Translations under genes and position numbers: made by a program
Notes under the pieces: model-generated
What the model was told of the DNA's origin: nothing
The model's database searches: none
What the model saw: only the letters and a program-made list of their open reading frames with translations
Shown: positions 55,892-64,000 of the stretch, one piece after another
Layout of the letters: each line of letters starts with the position of its first letter
Numbering within the stretch: the first letter of the stretch is position 1
Assembly: GCA_025331445.1 (NCBI GenBank)
Contig: JAIWNE010000005.1
Coordinates: 620,001 to 684,000 of the forward strand
Length of the DNA stretch: 64,000 bases
From: Blakeslea trispora
Taxonomy: Eukaryota; Mucoromycota; Mucoromycetes; Mucorales; Choanephoraceae
Direction: 5' to 3'

Positions 55892-58250
55892 CTAGCCAAA
55901 ACAGATCTCTTTCTTTTGCTTTTTATTGTTATTATGATTATGGATTAATATTATGCTGGAAAATAAAGTCATTTTTATTTAGCAAATCATGATAAACTAC
56001 GCTTTTTTTTTAGCTGGGTTTTGAACTGCATGATAACAGTGTAAGCAGTCTTTTTTTTTTTTCTGAGAGGTAACTTACTCAAGGTGATGGCTGTCCATAT
56101 TTAGCTTGCTTATTCAGAGCTTTAGGATGCAAAGGATTATACTAGACAGAAAGGTGATATACTTTTCTTTACTCTCTAAGCTATTAAACTGGAGATGGAA
56201 TTGAGAAGAGAATCTTATGCAGCACAAAGAAGAAAGGATTTTTACGATAGATTCAATCCTATGGTGACTGTAACTACAGTTTGCCATCAGACTTGTCAAA
56301 GAATACCTCAATTGCGTTTATCTGCTTTACAAATAATTGCATTTGTGCACGTTGGATTCTATCTGCTCGAGGTAAAGCACAGCTAGTTGAGAGTTTACTC
56401 ATAAAGTGTACTCAATAAAAGTGCATGATTGAACATAAAGTGTATTCAATAGACTATAATAATTTTCATTTTCATTAAGTATACACACCAACCGAAGTCA
56501 GTGCCAAAACCTCTCAAATTGTGGAGGAAAAGAAGGCAATACGCCGGCTCACATTGAGTATAGCATGCTGTCCCGTGCAGCGCTACCATACAGCAATGAT
56601 CATGAGGCGGATCCCTGTTCAAAGGGAGTGCATTAACAATCATCGTCATCCTCCGGTTAACTTGCATACTTAGCGCTTCACGGAAAGGAAACTAAGTGCG
56701 TCGCCAAAGACGATACATAACCATTTTTAAGAGATCAGATGTATGCAGCTGCCCAACAATGAACAAACATACTCAAGCGAAATTCCTTCACGACAATGAA
56801 GCCGATCATTAGAAACTTGGCAGAGCTCGACTCGTCAGTCCGCGTTACTATCACAGCTAGAGAGCTGCCCAGTCCCAAACGTACTATAATCAGAGTTAGG
56901 ATAAAGAAACAGAAAACAAGAGGGAAAAGGTCCCTTTTTATATCTTTTTTGACAAGACCAAATCACATGTTATTTTGACTGCTAAAATTTTATAGCAGTC
57001 CTTGATGGGACTTGCTTTTCAGTGATTTCCCACCCGTTTGTATTTTGCGCTATTTTCGCTCTTTTCGCTGATTGGTTTGTAGGAAAAAGTAAACAAAGTA
57101 GAAAGAGTAAAGAGCTACAAAGAAAGGATGCAGATTTCCTTGACATTGACTTTACTTTTATAAATAAACTCCTTTTCAAAAAAAAGCATGGATTATAGTG
57201 ATACTTGTCCAACCACTTCAAGATGTTGGTCAGTGCGTGCAGACTCCGCTCTTGATTTTTTTTTGCTTGCCCAAAAAACGACCCAACTCAAAACATATCT
57301 TTTATTTCACTGCAGTCTTTGACTTGGTAGAAACAATTATGTTTTTCAACGTTGAAGGCTCGTCATTCCAATGAAACTAACTGTATTCAATGTTCTTTTA
57401 TTTTAGGATCCATAATGAAGTAGTTGAAGCTAGTTATACACAGAATAAGAAAAAATCAATGTACTCGGTATTGGAAAGTTGTGGTGGTGCATATGAGTCT
57501 ACGGAAAAGCCCGTTTAATTGCAGTGCTTAAAAATAAAAATTAAAAAAAGGGGTCTTTTGTATATTGCTTAGATGTCCTTGTACTTTTTTTTTTCCAACC
57601 TTTTTTCTTGTAGTAACTATTCAATTTTAAGGCTATTTGAAGTCTTTCATGAATCGCACAACAGTGTTGCATACAACTGCCATTTTAGGAACACTAACAA
57701 ACTATAAAGTCAGATTAACCATCGCAACATCTATCTTATTTAGGCCCATTGCATTGGAGGTTCATTTGAACAAAGAAATCATAAAAGTCAAGAGAAACGA
57801 TTCATGTTGTTTAAGCAAAGGAAAAGGAAAATCCTGATTACGGTGATGATGTGAACCGCTTGAGTTTATTGCAAAGATAACAGCGATCGGATGTCCATTG
57901 TTCATTAAAAACCATGTGTGTCATATTTATTCAAGTATAAGCATATCATTGTTGATTTGATATACAATTCATTTTTCATGATGTAACAATGTCTGCCATT
58001 CATCATACAAGCCACTTAAATCTAGACAAGCAATTTCTTATCATTCTGGCTCAAGAAATGTGCCAACAGGTTCTAACAAGAAATTAGCACAGTAGAGTCT
58101 AAAAGTCAGCAACATCATTTCCTCAATTCTGAAAAGTCTTGATCCACTTGTTTAAAAAAAAAATTCTCGGAGATTGGATCTTTACGCGTATGCTGACTCT
58201 CATTTTCATCATCCAAAAAAAAAATCTGTTTATAAAAGAATTTATTATCC
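55892..58250. other. Intergenic, no gene recognised
   Basis: A 64-codon plus-strand ORF (56195-56386, MELRRESYAAQRRKDFYDRF) and a more GC-rich patch at about 56540-56720 look like decayed coding DNA but match nothing I know. AGTGATACTTGTCCAAC at 57197-57213 is repeated at 21137-21153. Confidence 0.45.
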
Positions 58251-58865
58251 ATGGCTGCACTAGGAGAGTCTGCTTACAAACTAGCAAAGGAAGCAAAACG
58301 TACAGCAGACTTGTTTATATCCCCATACAACGATGATCTTGTTCAGAGCATCTGCCGTGAGATCCGTCTATTGAACAACAAAGCCATCGAGACAGTCAAT
58401 GCGATCAAACAAGACAGCTCAGGCGATGTCTTGCAGAACCCAAGTACGATGACACAAGTCATGCTATACCATTTGGCAGTCAAACGAAACAAGCGTGTCT
58501 TGTTTGCTTACCATCGACAACGGATCAACAAGCTGAAAGATATTTTATGGAATGTAGGCCTTCAGTCTAAATATCGCCGGGAAATCCTGACCAGTCTAGG
58601 TCCTACCGAAAAGAGCTTTTTAGATGATTATGGTGAGATCGTCAGTGCCTATAAGCAAGGCTTTGCTGAAGTTGATTTGGGTGGCATGAATGGACCTGGA
58701 TTAGATCCACCTGTTGATCTGTTTATTGAAGTACGTGTCTTACGGGATGCAGGTGAGATCAATACAGAATATGGTACACTCAACTTGTCCAAAGGCAATC
58801 AATTCTATGTGCGCCGAACAGATGTAGAATCCTTGATTAAGGCAGGTTATTTAGTCCATGTATAA
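58251..58865 (+). CDS. PSF1: GINS complex subunit PSF1
   Basis: Psf1 is part of the GINS tetramer, which joins Cdc45 and MCM2-7 to form the replicative CMG helicase. A single exon of 204 aa, the usual size. The start ALGESAYKLAKEAKR is followed by QSICREIRLLNNKAIETVNA, the central MLYHLAVKRNKRVLFAYHRQR and SPTEK-like LGPTEKSFLDDYGEIVSAYK. The C-terminal B domain is VDLFIEVRVLRDAGEINTEY, LSKGNQFYVRRTDVESLI and KAGYLVHV. The second membrane-free helix and the YHRQRI motif are hallmarks. Its first codon follows TTATTATCC. Confidence 0.95.
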   Translation: MAALGESAYKLAKEAKRTADLFISPYNDDLVQSICREIRLLNNKAIETVNAIKQDSSGDVLQNPSTMTQVMLYHLAVKRNKRVLFAYHRQRINKLKDILWNVGLQSKYRREILTSLGPTEKSFLDDYGEIVSAYKQGFAEVDLGGMNGPGLDPPVDLFIEVRVLRDAGEINTEYGTLNLSKGNQFYVRRTDVESLIKAGYLVHV

Positions 58866-59058
58866 ACTCATTTCTTTCTTTCTTTTCATATATACACGCA
58901 TACACACACACACACACACATTTTATTCATATATAAAACATAGAATGATGAACACTTTTTAAATAAAGCTCCCTCTCCTTTCTTCTTCTTCTTCTTCTAC
59001 AATCATGCTGCAATTCTTTCTTTTGTTTTTATTATGATAATCGAAATCTGCCTTTTTT

Positions 59059-59634
59059 TTATGCTTCTTCAGCAGTTGCAGGTTGCTTGAAGAATTCCTT
59101 TTCATGTTGCTTCTTTTCCTCTCTTGTCTTGTTGGCAAATTGACCCTTCAATTGACCAGAGGCTTCATATGCATACATGGTGGCACCAATGGCAGCACAA
59201 CCAGCACCCATCTTGGCAAAAGAATGAGCTATAACAGAAATCTATAAGCAATCGTTCTTATACTACAAGAATCAAACTTACTCTTGATACCGGCTAATAA
59301 ACCAGCAGCACAACCACCAATAGCAGCATTGATAGGATCTTCAGTTTGACGCATATCTCTAGCTGTACATTCACCTAAAGTGAAGATACCACCCATAGCA
59401 GCTATAATAGAAAGAAAAAAAAATTGAGCATGTCAGTTGATCTTGCTCAAAGGGGTTGAAGTGCATTAGCTTACCAAAGAAAGCAATAGTACCACCAGTT
59501 CTGGTGATAACACCTCTAGCACCAGTGGTGTGCTTTTGAACTGTGTTTTGCATGGCGGATACAAAGAGACCAACACCACCAGCAATACCGGCAGTCTTAC
59601 CGGCATCAGCGAGACAATCTTTGCTTGCAGTCAT
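59059..59634 (-). CDS. NDUFA11: Complex I subunit NDUFA11 (B14.7), Tim17/Tim22/Tim23 family
   Basis: An accessory membrane-arm subunit of mitochondrial NADH:ubiquinone oxidoreductase. Exons 59634-59475, 59401-59282 and 59228-59059 give 149 aa. The four-helix, glycine-rich pattern of the Tim17/22/23 fold is clear: GKTAGIAGGVGLFVSAMQNT, GVITRTGGTIAFFAAMGGIF, MRQTEDPINAAIGGCAAGLL and FAKMGAGCAAIGATMYAYEA. ECTARDMRQTEDPIN, with a short charged loop, fits NDUFA11 better than the Tim proteins. The C-terminal tail GQFANKTREEKKQHEKEF is hydrophilic. The introns (73 and 53 bp) are GT-AG. A Tim-family translocase subunit is the alternative. Confidence 0.8.
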
Positions 59635-60446
59635 TATTATGTTAGTGTAAGGTTGTTTAGGTACAAGTTAAGAAAAAAAAATTAAGAAAAGCGGGGTTTC
59701 TTTTTTTTTGTGTGTATGTGTGCCAACCCCCTCCTCCAGCCCGAGACTTGAACTTATCTACTGTCTTTTAGGGACTTTTTCAATTTGAAAAAAAAAAATG
59801 CAGAGGGAAAAAGGACGTCATTAAACATTTACAGCTCCGAAATCAGGTTCAAGTGGAACAATAAGCAAAGTTTCTTTTCACCAAAACAGTAAAAAGAAAG
59901 GATGAAAATCTCTGGAGGTTAACGATGATTTAGATAGTGTCTTGTTTAGAAGACTCAAATACCATTAAGCATTGCCAAGTACTCTAACCAAGTAGCACAC
60001 TATCTTTCGTATACCCTTAAATCGAGTAGATATATGTATATGTATTTCTGTGATATTGCACTCGACAAATAACCCCATTGAACTGATCATAGTTTTCTCT
60101 ACTTATATTAGCATTGGGTATCAGTCTAAGGAAAACAAAATAGTTGTGATCTTTTACACCAGCTATCATATGTCATAGCTGCTTTATCTTTGAGCTTCTT
60201 TAGTCTTTGTTCTTTACTGTACTTACAGTCAATATAAGGATATTTGGCTATTGAATCTAATTTCTTGTCAAATCATATGTATAAATCGGGGTGATTCTGT
60301 ATCTATAATCATGTATAAATGATCTCAGAGATGTTGTCAAGTATAGCCAGATTGTAAGATATATTTATTGAGAAAAAATTGCTTAAATTGATGGATAAAA
60401 TAAAAGAAAAGAGGCATATAGTCACTGTGTGTGTGTGTGTGTGTGT
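59635..60446. other. Intergenic; 3' flank of the P450 gene
   Basis: No gene recognised. A (GT)n tract of about 22 bp at 60425-60446 touches the P450 stop codon. Confidence 0.5.
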
Positions 60447-62536
60447 TTATTGTCGCTTTATGAAGTTCAAGGCAAGACTGGCGGGAGCAAAATTGAACAG
60501 CTTATCATAGACAACCTTATCATAATGAATTGAGTCTTTGGAGATGTCTACAATATATCGTCTCACTATAGAAAAAAAAATAACGTCAATTACGATTGTT
60601 GAATTAACAATGTAAAGTGCATAACTTACAAATCATGACCAAAAACACTCTTTGTTCTGTCAAACTAAAGTTAATGCCGAGACACTGTCGAGAACCACCA
60701 CTGAAAGGTAACCAAGTCATGCCGGAATGACGACTGTGCTCACCATTCTCTTCAAATCGCTCGGGGATAAATGCTTCAGGTTCATGCCAATACTTTGGAT
60801 TGAAGTGAAGACTGGCTACGTCAACATTGACAATTGTATCTTTGGGAATAAGATGACCATCCATCATTATATCTTCTGTTACACGACGAGAAATAAGACG
60901 ATCTATTGGACCACTATGACGAAGATTCTATGATTGGAAAGTTTAGACTTTTGTTGCTGATCAGCGTCGACTGTACAGACCTCTTTAATGACCATGTTTA
61001 AGTAAGGCATATTCTTAAAGTCTTCTGCTGTAGGAATTACATCGCCATCTCTGTCCTTCATCACAGTCAATATCTCTTCCCTTAACTTGTCTTGGATATC
61101 CTATTCACCTCATTAGATCATGCGGTGGGTTCAGTTTGGATGCTCGACTATACAAACCTTGTTTTTGGCAAGATTATAAAGGCAGAAACTAAGAGCATTA
61201 GCTGTTGTATCATGACCTATTTATGATAATATCAGACAAAGGCCCTAACCTGTTATTCAAATTGGCTTACCGGCTACAAAAAATAACGCGATGTTTTCCT
61301 ATTCTACAAGTGAGTATCATGGAGAAAATAAAGGCAAAAAGGTAACACTTACTCTTAGCACATCGTTTGTAGCTGTGTTACCTTCTTGTAGATCAGCCTC
61401 AATCAACAGAGTCAGTAGATCTTTTTCACTATCTGGAATATCCTTCTTTTCACCATTCAGTATTTCTTGTCGTCTTTTTTCAGTCATGTCTCCAACCATC
61501 TTATTGAACTTGATGACAGCATTAAGGCTTCGTCTCCTTGAAGGTAAAATGGTTTGGATGATAAAGTCAATCTTGTTGAATACAAAGACCCAGGGATTAA
61601 ACAAATCGCCCATGATCAAATCATAGTTTGATGTCCAGCCTTCAGGATCATCAAGCAAAGCCTTGAAATCAAAGTCTAAATCATGTTGAAACATTAAGAG
61701 AATGAACATGTTGGGCTCTTTGATTTATATCTCACCAAATGCAGCTAATCCTAATGCATCTAACGTAAAGTCTCTCATTCGAAGCGTAACAGGAAAATCT
61801 TGAGGTTGTTCATCAATCCGTTGAAAGAGCCTCGACATTACATTTCCAAAGGTGTTGATTGGCATTGAACGATGGAAAGCAGGATTCATAAACTTGGATA
61901 GAATATCAGCAAGCAAAACAATAGCCTTCATTACACTTCAACTTACTCTGCGTTGTTTTTTCCAATTGTGACCATTGGCAAGAGCCACATTATCTTGTCC
62001 CATAAAACGAATAAAGATATTGTCTTTACCAAGCTTATCTTTAAGGTCATTTGCCTTGGGGAAGAAATCTATCATAAACTTTGATAAATAAAAAAAAACA
62101 ATAGCCAGTGCAACATAGCCAAATTTACCTGATTTCATCAACATCATTTTAGCTAATTCTGGATCAGCGATAGATAAAGACCATTCAAATGGCAACTTGG
62201 CCTATAATGAATTAATGAAACGTTAAAAGTTCAACCTGCCTCAACAAAACTACTTACAATATAAAGCTTATGCCCTTGATTCACAATAGGAGCAATGAGT
62301 CTTTTGTTTCGTTCAACAACTGAATCCATACGCATAAAGGATCTAATCAGTGATAGAAAGCTGACTTTTTCAAATGGTCTCAAGTGCTTAGGAACTGCAA
62401 GTTGTTTGTATATTTCAGATGTCAAGAAAACAAGTACTGCAGCGGTTATGTAAGAAGTGATAGGTTGTTTCTTGAAAACAGGCAAGGCCTTTTGTACTAC
62501 TTGGTGGTAAATCTGTGTCGCGCTTTCAGTCAGCAT
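60447..62536 (-). CDS. Cytochrome P450 monooxygenase (possibly CYP509-like)
   Basis: A membrane-bound haem monooxygenase. Exons: 62536-62258, 62201-62129, 62068-61947, 61892-61736, 61675-61353, 61298-61271, 61216-61158, 61100-60981, 60927-60630 and 60565-60447; 525 aa. The N-terminal anchor is YITAAVLVFLTSEIY. Helix C has NWKKQRR. The I-helix is NIALFFVAGHDTTANALSF (~residue 327). The ExxR motif ENLR spans the exon 8/9 junction (~386-389). The haem loop is FSGGSRQCLG with the Cys ligand near residue 472. Two donors (GTTTGT and GTCTGT) are weak, and one exon is 28 nt. The upstream in-frame TTG is not a start. The family name is a guess from the general look of zygomycete P450s; the substrate is unknown. 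Confidence 0.88.
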
Positions 62537-63847
62537 GGTGTAAATAAACAAAAATTAGTATTATAAGATAGTAAAAAAAAAAAGAAGAGCAAAGACTCAT
62601 GAGAAGGCACAGTTTTATAATCAAACCTTCAAAACCAAAAAGGAAAGATTACGTTTATGCAGAAAAAAATAAGCGGATGGAGCCGCCTGTGCAAACTTCC
62701 GAAAATGAGTCATTATAAAACCTGTTTTTAGTAAATAAAGTACGCACGGCTCATTTTGATTCATAACACAAATGCAAGTCTACTTGAAGACACCGCAAAC
62801 ACCCAGACTATAGTTACGCTCTCTTTTTTGCATGCAATATCAAGTCTTGACTTTATGCAGACACATAGAACTGTATTGTTGAATATTCGCTTGTTCTCAC
62901 TGGTAATCTTAAACTGGTTTTAGCACAAAACCTGCTCCTCAAAAGATCCAAGGCAAATCACACTTATTTATGTTGATCGTTAAATGGCCAAATAATAAAG
63001 GAATGTGTTTTAAGTCTTGTATGTTATTTGCTTGTCTTCTTTCCAAGACATGGAACACTGCGTCTCTTTTTACAATCATGCTTTTCAATGAACAATATGG
63101 CTATAGTTTTTGGGTGGAGCAATCAACCCTTTTAATCCGACAATGCTTTAGTGTGAAGCAGAAAGAATATTGAGAAAAGACAACACTAGAAATGGATAAT
63201 GGTGATCAGCACAAATAATTTCTCGATCTTCTGACACCTAAGCCAAATGTTTACCCCTGAGTAACTAAAACTGTAAACACAAAAAAACGAAACCAAAACA
63301 GACTGTTTTTCAATGTTTTGAAAAGAAGATTGCAGCTTATTGTTGAATAACACTAAGTAGGCAGTATGAGAGACATTTTAAAAAATATGCTTATGAAATC
63401 AAACTACGCTTTTATGCAAACTACCGCCTGTCTTTTGTCGATCTTCCTTTATTAAAGACTTGTTACGTTTGTTTGTCTTATACTCATATATTTGAGGTTC
63501 TTCAATACTTTCTCTTTTTGTAGTCCACGAGTCTAATAGGAAGATGCATAAGGCCACGATGAAACTCTTTAATTCCCTTCTTTTATTCACTTTATTGACA
63601 TTTTTACATGTCTTGTAGCTTTGAAGGAGAGGATGAAGAACAAAGACGTTAGAGATTTTGGCTTGTACCTTCGAATCCAGTCAATTTGCAGTTCATCCTG
63701 ATTAAACCTCATTGTTGCATATAGATGGACTCATAACATAAAAGTCATGGATAGATATCCTCACTTTAGACAGCTTTGCTTAATCAATTTATTAAACATA
63801 GAGGCTACAAATGCGTCTACCTTCTATCCTATCTGACAACAGCTAAG
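62537..63847. other. Intergenic, no gene recognised
   Basis: AT-rich, only short meaningless ORFs. TTCGAATCC near 63667 resembles a tRNA B box but no tRNA folds around it. Confidence 0.45.
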
Positions 63848-64000
63848 TTAATCTGATACCATAAGATCTTCTTCAAAGGAAGGCAAAGCTGTCATATCTG
63901 GAGGGAGAGAAGATTTAGCAATTTAAAGCAATTAGAGTTTATGTAACACTTACAACCTTGCTCATCACGCTTCGCGTGCAGCCAATACACCGCTTCTTGT
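63848..64000 (-). CDS. C-terminal end of an unidentified gene, cut by the window edge
   Basis: On the minus strand the frame QEAVYWLHAKRDEQG (from base 64000) reaches a donor GTAAGTG at 63953. An acceptor CTCCAG at about 63903-63898 then leads into YMTALPSFEEDLMVSD and a stop at 63850-63848. Both splice sites are good and the joined frame is open. Too little is present to name the product. Confidence 0.45.

Noticed and set aside
62537..62551. Upstream extension of the P450 (MFIYT...)
   Set aside because: The codon at 62551 is TTG; the first true ATG is 62536.
63655..63680. Possible tRNA B box (TTCGAATCC)
   Set aside because: No A box, acceptor stem or anticodon arm can be built around it on either strand.

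Overview
The window is nuclear DNA from a filamentous fungus, most likely an early-diverging one (Mucoromycota, probably Mucorales). It is AT-rich, and its protein genes are compact and split by short introns, mostly 50-90 bp, with GTAAGT-like donors and CTAAC-like branch points. It carries mitochondrial complex I genes (absent from budding and fission yeasts). It also has a GH81 glucanase, a GT37-like fucosyltransferase, a P450 of zygomycete appearance, and several DNA transposon types plus a Helitron. I cannot name the species from sequence alone.

Layout: 1-2477 is a Mutator-like (MULE) transposon whose left inverted repeat begins at base 1. 2566-2809 is the truncated end of a Tc1/mariner/IS630-like element whose longer copy lies at 23873-27209. 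5026-19367 is a conserved gene block: ARPC2 (-), a broken transposase, a small BRI3-like membrane protein (-), NDUFAF5 (+), GH81 glucanase (+), rhomboid protease (-), ESF2 (-) and the DEAH helicase DHX37/ECM16 (+). 19368-34408 is an island of mobile-element debris. It holds dispersed repeats, a possible solo LTR, the Tc1/IS630-like element with a second LTR inserted in its transposase, an integrase fragment, a gag-like relic, and a 5'-truncated Helitron coding for Rep and Pif1-like helicase. 34409-41028 is a translation and growth-signalling block: RPS6 (-), eIF4E (+), RPS7 (+) and RAS (+). 42148-55891 holds an Ecl1-like zinc protein, a mitochondrial K+/H+-exchange-related protein, an unknown protein, SEC13, a fucosyltransferase-like enzyme, NAD(H) kinase, a SAP30BP/HCNGP homologue and an SLP1/SUCO SUN-domain protein. 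58251-62536 holds PSF1 (GINS), NDUFA11 and a cytochrome P450. The right edge cuts an unidentified minus-strand gene.

The gene pair with the clearest functional link is ESF2/DHX37. Both products belong to the small-subunit processome, and the genes are transcribed divergently from a shared 170-bp interval. Exon structures were worked out by hand from ORFs, splice consensus and family expectation. The most informative oddities are two GC-AG introns (RAS and SLP1), start exons of 3 nt (SEC13) and 6 nt (RPS6), a solo LTR with a 5-bp target duplication that splits an otherwise continuous transposase frame, a Gly replacing the expected second catalytic Asp of that transposase, and three short TA-flanked elements that look like one MITE family. 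I did not find a convincing wholly new biological system.
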